Below are positions 1 through 10,940 of a DNA stretch of 64,000 nt, piece by piece. The stretch is taken from assembly GCF_051020975.1 (NCBI RefSeq), contig NC_135035.1:11532001-11596000 (forward strand), written 5' to 3'. The DNA is from Osmia lignaria lignaria (lineage: Eukaryota; Arthropoda; Insecta; Hymenoptera; Megachilidae). Position numbers and translations under genes: made by a program. The notes below the pieces were generated by a model, which saw nothing but the letters and a program-made list of their open reading frames with translations, ran no database searches and was not told where the DNA came from. Within the stretch, counting starts at the first letter, position 1; each line of letters starts with the position of its first letter.

Positions 1-98
1 GCAAGGGGGGAAAAGCTCTTTCTCTCGGTCCAGAGCGTTCTCCGGTGGCATGATTCTAATGATTTTTCAGGACAGAGCTAATAGTAAAACGTTCTTAC

Positions 99-146
99 CT
101 TGCGAAGTTCCTGCCAAGTCCGGCGATTGAAACCCGTGGCCCAATC
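99..146 (-). CDS. br: broad 48-nt microexon before the zinc-finger exons
   Basis: An acceptor AATTTCCAG sits just right of 146, and a CAAG|GTAAGA donor follows 99. The exon receives phase 1 from the core exon and hands on phase 1, so its 48 nt can be included or skipped without a frame change. It encodes [15 protein letters not shown] after a shared Gly codon. I recall [13 protein letters not shown] wording at the end of the Broad core of other insects, but that is memory and was not checked. It is too short to be predicted by ORF length. Confidence 0.8.
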
Positions 147-2139
147 CTGGAAATTTCACTATCGTCACACGTAGCAACGAACATTCTTTCGGTGTTAGAG
201 ATCAAACAACGGCCTGTACGCAGCATCGCAATTACTCCAACGAAAGAATCGTCTGCGATCGTGAAACGTGAGGAACGAATGAAAACGAAAATGGATAACA
301 AATAAAAAAAAAAGAGTGATGAATGTTTGGAATGAAATGAAATGAAATGAATCGAAACAAAAGTTGAATGAATGGAAAAAAAAATTAAAAAAAAGAATAA
401 TGAAATGATATGGAAAACGCAGATGACAAATAAAATTGGTCAATGCGTACAGGCCCAAGGGAAACGCAATCTGCTTACGTACCTGACAATGGCGTGTGCT
501 CAGGAGCGAGCGCTGCCATACTGAAATTAAAGCCTCCAGGCGTGGGCGGGAAAATTTTCGTTTCTGACAGAAAATTCGAGGAGGGTGTGTGCTCGGATTC
601 GACCTCGTGCTCGTTACTGCTGGCAGAGGCCGGTGGTCGATCCGACGCCGCTGCTCCAGAGTCGGACGAGTCCTCGTTGTTACCACCGTTACCGCTGTTA
701 CCACCGGTCAGCTCCAGTGGCTCACACTTGATGTTGTCTTCGAGGGGGCTGTTCTCTTCGTGTACACCGTTACCCTCGACCTTGCTCGACAGATGATTAT
801 TCTTCACCATCGAGAAATCCGTGGGCGTCGCGTCGTTGTTGTTCAGCGGCGGCGACGGCACCCTCGGCTTCTTCGCCGATTCATCGTGAGGATCCGGCGT
901 TCGTCTCTCGTTCCTGCGTATCTGTGCTCTGCGTAGAAGTTGTTGCACGGTGGTTGGCGTCGAGGTAACCGGCGTGGGTGGCGAACCACCCCGTGGAAAG
1001 CTCTCTTCCAATTTCTCGTGGAAGGGAAGATGATTACCACCGGCAGCTAACGCGCGGACATGGGACAGCTGGAAACAGAACGAAAAAGAAGAGGGAAGAA
1101 GCGATGGTAGATGGAAATTTCGTCCGCTTTCGGATGAAAGAAAGCGTCTCTTGCAAGAAAATAATTCAATATACGACAATTTCTTTACATACGCGCATGC
1201 TCCCGGGAACACGATTACGATTGCTCGCTTTCTATTTGTAACGAACAGCCGGTTATCTTTGTTTGCTTGACCTATGACAATTATGGATTGGAATCAAGAT
1301 GGATACACATTGTGCAGCGAGATAAGGCGCTCTTTAGTTAAAAGTCGCGTCTCTATCGCAGAGATAACATGCAAAGCATAATCAATTTACGAGGTACGGG
1401 CCTCGATATTACACGGATGGCTGATATTATGGTGTATTCGAGGAACTATGAACGAAGAGGAAGAGAAGGAGTAGGAGTAAAGAGGAGGAGACTGGAATGC
1501 TCTCTTACCTCATCCCTGTCTGTTTGGTCCGTCTGTTGCGTAAGCCCTGATACCCTGAGGACTTCGGCGGTCTTCAAAAAACTGCTAAGGGAACGTTGGT
1601 GCACGTTCACTTCCCCGTGATAGATGAACTCCACCAACGCGTGCAAGTCACTGAACGCTACATCCTGAAGTACTATCACCGGGTGTTTACACGGTGTGCT
1701 CTGCAAAAGGGGATGCAGGGAAGAAAAAAAAGAGACATTTTCTCGCATTAGTTAAACATTGACGTTGCACTCGATAGATCGAGTCGAAAACGATAAGGGG
1801 GTTGAAACGAGGGTACACGTATATGGAGCGATGGAAGAAGGGAAGAAACGGAGAGAAAAGAACGGACCAGAGGAAAAATAAAAGAAACTCGGGATAATAA
1901 AACAGAGGGCGATGGAAACGAAAGGGGTTTATCTTACCTTGAGCAATTCTCTAAAGTAGGGACTGCAAGCGGAAAGTACGACGCGATGCGCTTTGAGGCT
2001 TTTGCCATCGCAGGCCAGTGTGACGTCCACGAAATCCTCATCATCCCTCAAGTTTTCGAACGCAGACGTTATACTGCTTTGGTAATTATTCCATCGCAGA
2101 CAAAAGTGTTGCGTATCTACCATCGTTATGTTTATTCAC
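99..2139 (-). CDS. br: Broad-Complex BTB transcription factor, common core (partial; zinc-finger exons off-window)
   Basis: Broad is an ecdysone-induced nuclear transcription factor that directs the larval-pupal transition and, in hemimetabolous insects, nymphal development. Four minus-strand exons join in phase: 2139-1938, 1700-1509, 1068-483 and 146-99. They have GT-AG introns of 237, 440 and 336 nt. Translation starts at 2123 and gives 337 codons plus one base. Residues 7-126 form a TTK-type BTB/POZ dimerisation domain, with FCLRWNNYQ near the N-terminus, a [15 protein letters not shown] core and [12 protein letters not shown]. After it comes a polar Ser/Pro/Asn-rich core that includes TPTDFS and IKCEPLEL. 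The near identity of the BTB region to insect Broad, and the core motifs, separate it from lola, bab and other BTB paralogs. The C2H2 zinc-finger exons (Z1-Z6 in insects) are not present and should lie left of position 1. The 5' UTR exon is not located. Identity is very sure; exon edges are sure to within a few bases. Confidence 0.96.
483..1068 (-). CDS. br: broad common-core exon (linker between BTB and zinc fingers)
   Basis: The acceptor is CTGTTTCCAG, after which the frame reads [11 protein letters not shown]. The donor is TCAG|GTACGT, in phase 1. It encodes 195 residues plus one base (residues 127-321). Visible parts are a basic patch [14 protein letters not shown] followed by SAKKPRV (possible nuclear targeting), [13 protein letters not shown] (residues 239-242 fit the SUMO consensus psi-K-x-E), an acidic Asn/Gly/Ser stretch, and the closing [18 protein letters not shown]. 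Insect Broad proteins share this order of BTB, TPxDFS, KxEP and FNF. The segment looks intrinsically disordered. Confidence 0.93.
1509..1700 (-). CDS. br: broad exon with second half of BTB domain
   Basis: The acceptor is CTTTTGCAG and the exon opens with [14 protein letters not shown]. It closes with ...[13 protein letters not shown] at a GAG|GTAAGA donor. Its 192 nt encode exactly 64 codons (residues 63-126), phase 0 at both ends. It holds the [12 protein letters not shown] and [13 protein letters not shown] segments that finish the BTB fold. The Q-, D- and T-rich end begins the linker. Confidence 0.96.
1938..2139 (-). CDS. br: broad exon with start codon and first half of BTB domain
   Basis: Translation starts at the ATG complementary to 2121-2123, giving [15 protein letters not shown]. 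The exon ends after ...PYFRELLK at a consensus AAG|GTAAGA donor (intron starts at 1937), in phase 0. That is the intron position shared by many insect BTB genes. On the 5' side a pyrimidine-rich stretch ending in TTATAG (AG at 2141-2140) is a good acceptor. It would leave 16 nt of 5' UTR in this exon, so the start codon is not in the first exon of the transcript. Residues 1-62 include the conserved Asp of [10 protein letters not shown] and the HRVVLSACS helix. Confidence 0.95.
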
Positions 2140-4299
2140 CTATAATCAGAGAGAAATAATGTACGCTATTTAAACCCAGTCGAGCTTATCTTATCGTCGA
2201 ATAAAACTGTTATGTTTCGCCCGGCGAATGAATCAAGGAACGCATTAACGGACGGTTCTAGGATCGGCTTGTTCGACAGGAATCGAAATCTACCGGTCTC
2301 TTAAAACTTTCTAGTCCCGATAAGCCCTCTGATAAAATCTGAAACACCGATAAACGTCGATAGCCGTCGATTTGAAATAAAAAAAAAGAGGAAAACACTG
2401 TTGCAACACGCATGCAGCGTGACCGAGCATCGGTGACCTCGACCTTTCCGCGTTAGAGATGAAATAAAAAGTACAAACTAAAAAAAAAGGGGGGGGGGAA
2501 AAACGCGAAAATTTGTACGTTCGATAAACGAGGATCATGGATTATATAATATTTCGGCATCGCACGGTATTTAACCAGCATGTTTACCGTAGGTGTGGCA
2601 TTAGAACAGATGTTAATTTTCTTTACACTCTCGGAGAGTCACGAAAACTTATGTAACTCGCGAATTAATGCGGTGGCGATTCGCTTAGCCGAGAGGAAAG
2701 GGTTAGAGTGGTGGACCAAAGGTGTCGTACAACGGAACATATATCGTTCGCTCCGGCGGAATATAAAAACACGAATAGAAAAAGCGCGGTCTCCTTTTCG
2801 CTAGTGCGGATATTATGGAACAACACTTGATCGAGATTTTGCTCTATTTTTGCACGGAAATTCGTGATACACGAACGCGTCCACGTATAAAAATTTGAAA
2901 CGATCTGTACGAGAAGTTTGCGAATCTCGCGGTGTAAGCCGCGATTCGACGCGCTGGTTACACTAACGAAATATGGATGCGAATTAGAAAAAAGAAAAGA
3001 GAAGAAATGTCGAACCGAACGACGTCGAGCGTAGACGAAGAATACGAATCGAAAGAGTGCATGATGGCGTAAAAATAGAAGTGAAGCGATGGATTACACT
3101 ACTTTTTATTTGCACCATACAAGAAGAAAAAAATTAGGTCGGCAGGCTGGAGCGAAGCCAGAACATACGATTAAATAATTCTCTCAGCCACTTATAAAAG
3201 CGCAAGCATTAAATGTATGCTGATAGTGTTATCTTAGCGAAATGATAAAAAAAAGGAAAGATCTTAAAACAAATTTACAGTGCTCGTTGCTAGCGTCGTT
3301 TTGTAGTGGTGTGTGTCATGACAAAAGCTTCGATATAGAATGGAATTAATGATCGCCGATTATTGTTTCTTTTTACATTTTTCTTCTTGTTTTTGTTTCC
3401 TTTAATATTCTATAACGCGTTATTAACGATAAAAGACAGCACGGATACCCCGTCTACTATTTTATAAGGTTTCCGTTGATATCGTATCGCTGATTCGTTA
3501 GGTATTTTTGCGTTGGTCAACTTGTCGCTTCGAAGAAATAGTTATTAAAGTAAGTACGGTCAGGGGCCAAGAGAGCAGACGCAACCAATGCCCATAGCAC
3601 ATATGTACATACATACTTGCTAGCAATATTTTGGATACGTACATAGGTCCATTATCAGAGCGCGGGAGAAGGGGAAATGAAAAAAAAAGTTTTTTCCACG
3701 ATCGTTTATCATAAACCGGGTTGCGATTCGGAAACTGTTTTCAGACTTTTTAAATTCGCTATCGCGTACTTCTAAATTTATGTGTGACGAATTCGAGATA
3801 AGTTTCACAGTCTCATGAAAATCCTGAGCAACGCTTTGATAATAGAAACTCTGTCGACGATCTAGAGGACAACGAAGAAAGAAAGTTATTTACCATACTC
3901 GCTGCTAAATATATTTCTTCCGAGTGACGCGACAGCCGAAAAAAAGTGCATCGTTACTCTTTCTCTTTCTTGGATTACTTTTCTTCCTTGGATTTCGAAT
4001 AGAATGATTCGCGAAAATAGGCAAAAAGTTACGAGAAAAAACCCAAAAAAATATGTCACTATGAAACTCGCCTGGTGGAAGAACACAGGAGATCGGCAAC
4101 GATCGAAAGAGAGTAAGAAGAGATCGGTCTCGTTATACGGTACCTGTTTCTCGGCGATCGCGGCTAAACACGGCTCTTAAGGTTTTCGTATCTCTAAGGC
4201 ACATTCACAACACTATCCAGAAAGGAATCACAGTTCGAAGAAAGTAGATGCGTTATCGTGAAAGCACACCTATCACTCGTCATGCCGCGTAAGCTAATG
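2140..4299. other. Non-coding stretch upstream of the broad start-codon exon
   Basis: This is AT-richer than its neighbours and holds poly-A and poly-G runs (for example 2485-2500). No ORF has conserved-looking protein content. It should be intron of broad, because the start-codon exon at 1938-2139 begins at an acceptor. A TATAAAAG at 3193 has no matching initiator. An acceptor-like CTTCCACCAG near 4070 and weak donor-like sites near 3892 and 4139 on the minus strand are not enough to call an exon. Confidence 0.5.
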
Positions 4300-6083
4300 A
4301 CCGAAACAATGAACCGAATTGAAACGCTCTGCGTTTTATCTGCACAACGCCACCTCGCAAAAAAGTGCGCACTTCACAAGTTGGCGAAAAAGTCCCCTAC
4401 ACTCGGCCAGTAGTGCTGCTTCGTGCCGGAAAGTCATTCTCGACGGACCGATCCGGATCGAGACGTCGCGTCGGTCCTTCCTGTCCCGTTCGATCTTCCA
4501 CAAATCTGTGCTCGGATCGTATATCGATCGATCGGAACGTGCCGAATGAAATACGGTCACGTTGACAAGACGGTCGCGCGGCGAATGGTCCGGGGAACGT
4601 GCAATTTCATCGGTCAAGAATGCAGGAAGGAAATGAAGGATCAAAGGGAGAAAGGAAGGAAGGAAAGAGGAAAGAAAAAGAAGAAGAAAGTAGGGAAAAC
4701 GGAGCAACCGCGTGCGGTTTCACGTGTGGTTCGACGCGTACACCGAGACGACAGAGGGAAAGGGTGATAAGTGCGTCGTTGGTTTCCCGCTTTTCCGTAG
4801 GAACACAGGCTGGTAATTCGTCGACGTCGATCAAGAGAGAGAATCGCGAAGGATCACATGTCACGCGGCACCAAAGGAGTAAGAGATACAGATAGAGAGA
4901 GAGAGAAGAAGTAACGAACGAGGTGAATCGCGTTTAAGGGAGAAGGAGAGAAACACGAGGTATTCGAAAACCGGAAACGCACACGACGATCCTCGAAGGA
5001 GCACGTTGGAGCAGCAGTGTCCACCGGTGGCCTCTTTTCTCCGTCACATACCGTGCGAACTAACCCCCGAAACGTCACGTCACGACTGTGCAGCTGTGTG
5101 CCTCCGTCGACGCGGGCGTACGTCGTCGCGGCGCGGCAGCGAGGCCGCACGAAAACGTACGAAAAGCCGGCGATCGCCGGTACGACGAACGAGAACGCGA
5201 CCGACAGGAACGAGAAAGAGCCACCGTCTGACGGAGAAAGACACCGACAAAGACACGTATACACACCGACGGAGCTGGAGTAGTAGACACAGACACAGGC
5301 GACGGACGGACGCGGACAGTGACACGGGTCGAGAGGAAGGAAGATGCGGGAGGAAAAAAGAGAGCGGCAGGATGGAGATGAACAAGCAGATTTTTCAAAG
5401 AAACGTAGAAGGATACGAAGATGGATCTGCACCCTTGCGACGAAGGAAACGTTCTGCTCCGAAGCGGAAGATCACGGGGGTGGTTTACCTTGCGGCACTT
5501 GTCGTGTCGGACACTGCTCACGTGCGCGTACCGTTCCTTCTGCTCCCTCGTTCGCGCGATTCAGAAGCGCATCCTTCGAGCGCAGGCGGCGCCGCTTTTA
5601 CGCGCGTTCCCTCGCAACCTACCATTCGAATAGTAGACGAGAAACAACTACATACGCGATCCGTTGGGTACATGCGTTCGCGAGTCTGTTATCTTGCGGC
5701 GAAACCGACCAACCAACGGAACGGAATGAGCAACGACAGTTGTGGTCGCGCGCGTTGCCTAAAAACCAGCCACACACTCTTTATACTCTTTTTCGCTATT
5801 CGCGTCTCGCTCGTACGCGTCGCGAAACTCGCACGCATACACGATTGTGCGCGCGCGCTCGTTCTCGCGTTCGATCTGAACGAAGACAAGAGGAGAGAAG
5901 AGGGTTGCCGCGAGAGGATAGGCCTTGAGGCATCCGAGACACGAGGGGAGAAGTTTGAGACTCTGGTCGACGATACAACGCCCAAGCGGCATACGGTCCG
6001 CTCCTCCTCGTTGTCGTCGACACAGAAGCAAAGAAGTAAAGAGAGTGGGAGAGAAAAAAGATTGAAAGGGAAAGCGAGAAAGA

Positions 6084-6085
<2 letters not shown>

Positions 6086-6119
<34 letters not shown>
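6086..6119. repeat. (GA)17 microsatellite
   Basis: An uninterrupted AG dinucleotide run. It is the longest of several GA tracts in the 4.3-8.6 kb block. Confidence 0.95.
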
Positions 6120-6122
<3 letters not shown>

Positions 6123-6426
6123 AGAGAAGAGCTTTCGCGTGTTTTAATTCGTCATCCTTCCCCTCTGTTCGTTTATTCACGGTCGCGGTGTTAGTGTTCC
6201 CGCGAAATACGAAAACAGCGCACCGGGGCGGGCAGGCAACGCGCGGTCAACAGGCAGGGATTCGCGGGAACACGCGGGAATTTCAAACCGGTCTCTCGCA
6301 CGCACGACCCACCTAGCCACGTGTTTCTCTCTGTTCGGGATGCAAGCAGCCACCGTGACGCAAATTGTCGCGCGCTCCACTCCGGAATGCGAAGGCTCTC
6401 TCACCGCTACTTTTCACTGAGAGACG

Positions 6427-6480
6427 ACACCACCACCACCGCCACCACCGCCACCGCCACCACTATAACCACCACCACTA
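6427..6480. repeat. (CAC/CGC)n trinucleotide-like repeat
   Basis: An imperfect CAC-CAC-CGC tract. It yields His-rich, Thr-rich or Gly-rich peptides in different frames, which shows that those ORFs are products of the repeat. Confidence 0.8.
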
Positions 6481-7905
6481 CCGGAGCCAGAGTATCGCGC
6501 GTGGGCTCGATCGCGTACCAGAGACAAACCAGCCGTTGACACGTCGAGGAACAAAGTCACTGTCACGGCGACGCAACACGTTCCGCAAGTGCGTTCCACG
6601 GAGAGGGAGGTGGAGCCCTCGTGGCGAGGGTGGAGAAAAAAAGGGGAAAAAAAACGTGAACGCGTGTGTGTAGGTGCGTAAGCTTGATTGGAGTAAGTAG
6701 GTGCTAGTAACGTAACGTACGGTGTCGTATCGTTTCGTGTCGTGTCACGGCGACACCACGAACCGAGAAGCACCGAGAGTACGGGTTGCAGCTCCCGAGC
6801 CTGGTTAGGACTAGCACGCGGGGGGAAGCGGAGCCCGCCGGCCGCCGTTATTCTTTATCGGAGCATGAGACATCTGTCGTAATAAGTGCGGACTAAAAAA
6901 TAGTGCGTACGCAGAGAGAGAGAAAGAGAGAGGGGGGAGGGAGAGGAGAGAGCAAAGGAGAAAAGAGAAGCAAAGCCGAGTTGGTGGGGAGCTTTATGCC
7001 TGTGGCCGCATCGGCCGTGCCTCCCCTTTTACCCCGCACCATCCCGCCCTGCCCACCTCTTTTCTCTTCTCTCTCCTTCGCAATCCTCCCTCTCTCTCCA
7101 TCTGTCATTCTCTCGCCCTCGGTTCTCTCCTCTCCTACTATGAGCCTCCCATCCCCCCACTTCACCCCTTAGCCCGCGAGACGAAAATGCGCAAAGCTAA
7201 CGACTTCCAATTAAAAGTGCTGGAGCTGGAATTTTAAAGGCGCCACCACTGCCTACTACTCCTAAAGACGATTCCCGCGACTCCTGTGCTCGAGGATTAT
7301 CGAGAACAGAGACCGCCGTCCCGACCATCCACGGTTCCGTACTGGACCGTTACTATACCCCGGTAGACGAACGACTTAAGGGTCGCGTAAGTCTCGCGAA
7401 AACGAAATTCCCGCCACACCGTTTCTACTCCGTGTTTCACTTACGATGATGATCGCGCACGCCTCCCGTACCCGATACCTCCGAGATTCCCATGTAATAC
7501 GTTCGAACGTACCCAGTCTCTCGACTGGCTAGAATCTAACCATCCATCTATTCGGCAGCCGGCGGCCTGTCTCGTGGAACCCTCCTGCCGTCCTGCTCCT
7601 GCCTAAGCTCGCGCCCGCAGCTACTACTACCCCCTCTGCCGGTGCTGTAGGCGACCCCACTCGATTCGCCCCTCAAAAAATCATTACGCCCTTCCGCGGG
7701 CTGCGCATGAACGCGGTTTTAATTCGCTACTAGAAAAGTAAAATGTAAACGCCGCTGGATGAGAGGGACAAGGGAGGGTGTGGAGGGTGGGTCGAATGGG
7801 TGGTTGGTGCGGAGCTTAGGAAGGGCGAGGGAACGAGAGAGCAAGGAAACGGGCGAAACGAGCGAAAAGGGCGGCGGGGAAGTTTTAGAGGGAACGAAAA
7901 AGGGG

Positions 7906-8018
7906 AAGAGAGAGAAAGAGAGAGAGAGAAAGAGAGAAAAAGAAGAGCTTGAAGCGAGGGAAAAACCGAATAAGAGAAGAAGAAAGAAAGATAGGTGAGA
8001 GAGAGAGAGAGAGAGAGA
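7906..8018. repeat. Imperfect GA/GAAA tracts
   Basis: Two GA-rich tracts (7906-7948 and 7996-8018) joined by purine-rich sequence. Confidence 0.8.
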
Positions 8019-10660
8019 AAGAAGCAAAGTTTCGCGGACGTAGTCGAGGACGAGGAGGACGAGGAACGCGACGACTGTGAGAGCGCGACGTAGGACAGAT
8101 CCTTTTTCCACCGACGCGACAGAAAGAGGAGTAGCAGCTGAGAGAGAGAGAAAGACGGAAGACGACATGGAGATGGAGGGAGCCGGGTGAGAGGAGGATA
8201 CGCTCCCCTACTTCTCTAGGGGTTCCATTGTAATATTTATTGATTGGATTCCTAGGAGCCAAAGCTGAGGGCTGTGGCACCTATACTTCGACTAGATTGC
8301 CTAGAAATGTTTCCGTGCACCGTCGAGGAAACCGTTTTCCCGATCCTCGCGTTTTCTTCGACGGGGCCAGAGGATCGGAGAAACGTTCCACTGACCTTGG
8401 TCGAATAATTCACGGTAAATAGCCGTCAGCCAGGGTGCAAAGCTTTACACCGACCAACTAGTCGCGAAATAAATTCCACGTGAAAAATGTTTGAAACACT
8501 CTCTCGAACGTTGATGCCTCGAAAATTAAAAAAAAAAAAAAAAACAAAGAGCGAGGGAAAGAGAGAGAGAGAGAAGAGACAGAGAGCGTAAAACGTTAAT
8601 CCTTTTATATCGAAATCGGTTCGACGATAAAGCGTATCGAAATAAAACGCGTTTATCCCATCACGCGCAATTGTGTTTGAAAAAGAAAAATCGACCGTTT
8701 GAGCGATGAATCACGGTTGGTGGTTCGCGCTCTATTTCCCTGTTAAAAGTAACTGCGCAAAAACTCGTAATTGCGAGCTATTTTATTTTTCTTTAAACGC
8801 CAATTGAACGGGCCAAGCCGACCAGTCGGCAACAGAGTGTCGAATAACGAGCGAACGATTTAGAAAAGGATAGATCCCTCAACTACGCCGTCGACGTTCT
8901 TGTCGTTGTCGTTGTTGCTATTCTCATTCAACGATGCGCCATTGAGACAGCAGAAACGGCACGACGTCTTTTTCATCCCCTCCACTATCTATCGGTGGAC
9001 GATACATTGAACGTGTCGTTTCCTATGGAATACGCCATCGGAGTCTATGAGTCAGTTGCCCTTGAACGTGCATATTCAGGATGCCGTGCGTTGTGCACGT
9101 CTCCTTCGCCTCTCCTACGTACACCTCCGCGTTTGCAGAATCGAGGCTACAGTTGAAAAATTAATGGACTGCCGCAGGGGAGGAAGGAGACGTAAGGAAG
9201 CCCCGTAAGTAACGGCGGCGTGAGATCGTTGGCGCGTTAAACGTGGAATTGTAGTAAAACACGGCCTAAGGATAATGCATAATAACGAGAAACGTAAACG
9301 AGGGCGCACGCGTACACGTACGATGCATGTAGCTCGGGCCGAAAACACGTGTAGGGAAAATGCAGATGTTTCGACCGGTCCTTCGTAGCGGCGTACACAG
9401 TTTCGTAGTGTCCCACCTGCGTTAGATTCGATCGCGTGATACACGATCCTCTCCTTGTTTCGCTAGCGAACGCTTCTGTCCGTGCGTAATTTTGCAGCTG
9501 CGTGAATTTTCGAAGCGGTTTCTAGACCATTCATCCGCGGTGAACGAGCAATTTTTCAAGATAACCGACGATCGAATCTCTACATTACTTATTAACCCAT
9601 TTTTGTTCTCCCATTAAACGTCATCAAATATGTAAAAGCAATATTTTCAGCCGAAATCGTCGTCCCGTTTCGATAATTGGGTCGAAAGTCTCGACCTCGT
9701 GAAAGGAAGCTCGAGAACGAAGCAGCGGATAGTTGAATCCCGATTGGTTTTTCGCCAATTCAGAACGGAGAACGTGTATCACCTGGTACATATATCACTT
9801 GGTGATGTATGCCGTTGTACCGAGTTCAAGGCTACCTATCGCGGTACGCTGGACCGACAAGACATTCCAACCCCTTAACCACCCCTACCGTGACCACGTT
9901 TCCTTTCCTACCAGTTCACTCACACGCATTCGCCAACTCCCCTCCTCCATTACCCTTTACGTCATGCGTTTATTCCTCCATCGACTATCCCTTTCTGTCA
10001 CCGCACCCTGGTCTTCTTACCATTTAAGTAACGAGCTGCGCGAAATCATAATACCATTCGTGCACTAGCTATCGTTCGATGAAAAAAATATTCGTTTTTC
10101 ATCAAAGAGAATTCTTTATCTCGCGTGTTTTTCACTATCCAAAGAGCTTCCAGAACGTCTAATCCTTTGTACGCGATGAAAGCTACGCGACTAAATATTT
10201 ATCTCTGTACTTGTTCGGAATTCTTTTCAATATCTGCGTTGATAAGAGAAAAGGTCTCGAGAAAGAGAGAGTCAGTTAAGCGAATAGCTTTGACGATTCT
10301 GCATAGTCTGGAGACACAGAGATCTCGATATTCCATGATCAATTATCCCGAGTATATCGGGTTGGTCCAATTAACGAATAGAAAAGGAAAAAAAAAATGG
10401 AAAAATCGTTTGCTCGTGCTCACGGTGCCTGGCACAACGAAGAAGCCTCGAAAAGCGTCCTTTTCGGCAGTTTTGAACCCCCGATCCGCTCATTAACTCG
10501 GCCCACCTGCCAGTTAACGCGCTCGCCAACACAACCACCGCATGAATTCGTCCCAATAGACAGAAACTGCAGCGATAAAGAATATCATCCTCTTTAGGCA
10601 CGGCCGTACATGCGTCCTAAATGCACTCTACACACGCGAGCTTTTCGTGGGGGGTGAGGT

Positions 10661-10687
10661 TAGGTAGATAGGTAGGTAGGTAGACAG
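10661..10687. repeat. (GGTA)n microsatellite
   Basis: A TAGG/GGTA tetranucleotide run, about six imperfect units. Confidence 0.8.
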
Positions 10688-10879
10688 GAGGGCAAGAATA
10701 TGCGGGGTCTGTAGTCTCTCTATGTGGATGCATCGTACGTGCCCTCTCTCTCCACCTCTTCCTTTCTCTCCTGCCCCCCTTCCTCCTCCGCCTCTTTCAC
10801 GGTTCGACGTCACCTCCCTCGTTCCTCATCCCTCGTCTCTTACCAGCGCGTTTCGTTCGAACCGGTACCCTTTCCTTTT

Positions 10880-10906
10880 CCCTCCCTCCCTCCCTCCCTC
10901 CCTCCT
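10880..10906. repeat. (CCCT)n microsatellite
   Basis: Six consecutive CCCT units followed by CCT. Confidence 0.9.
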
Positions 10907-10927
10907 ATTGCATTCGCAAACATTTGA

Positions 10928-10940
10928 TGGCCATTGACCT
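10928..10940. promoter_or_regulatory. Ecdysone-response-element-like inverted repeat (IR1)
   Basis: TGGCCATTGACCT differs from the idealised EcR/USP palindrome AGGTCANTGACCT at two of twelve defined positions, and its right half-site TGACCT is perfect. It lies about 9 kb upstream of the broad start-codon exon, and broad is a primary ecdysone-response gene. A match of this quality can arise by chance in 64 kb, so function is unproven. Confidence 0.25.

Larger units (their letters stand above)
4300..8420. promoter_or_regulatory. CpG-rich, GA-repeat-rich block, candidate broad promoter or 5' UTR region
   Basis: CpG and TCG are very frequent here, stop codons are scarce and several frames on both strands stay open for hundreds of bases. 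GA/CT tracts recur at about 4894-4906, 6086-6119, 6907-6930, 7906-7948 and 7996-8018. CpG-rich DNA with GAGA-type repeats is common at promoters of insect developmental genes. It lies 2-6 kb upstream of the broad start-codon exon, where a 5' exon would be expected. A minus-strand AAG|GTAAAC at 5489 is one possible first-exon donor. No TATA box with initiator was found. Promoter function is inference. Confidence 0.35.

Noticed and set aside
3193..3230. TATAAAAG promoter-like site upstream of broad
   Set aside because: It points away from broad and has no initiator.
5006..6316. 436-codon plus-strand ORF
   Set aside because: It lies in CpG-rich, stop-poor DNA where several frames on both strands are open. 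It crosses a GA repeat (Arg-Glu repeats) and has no domain.
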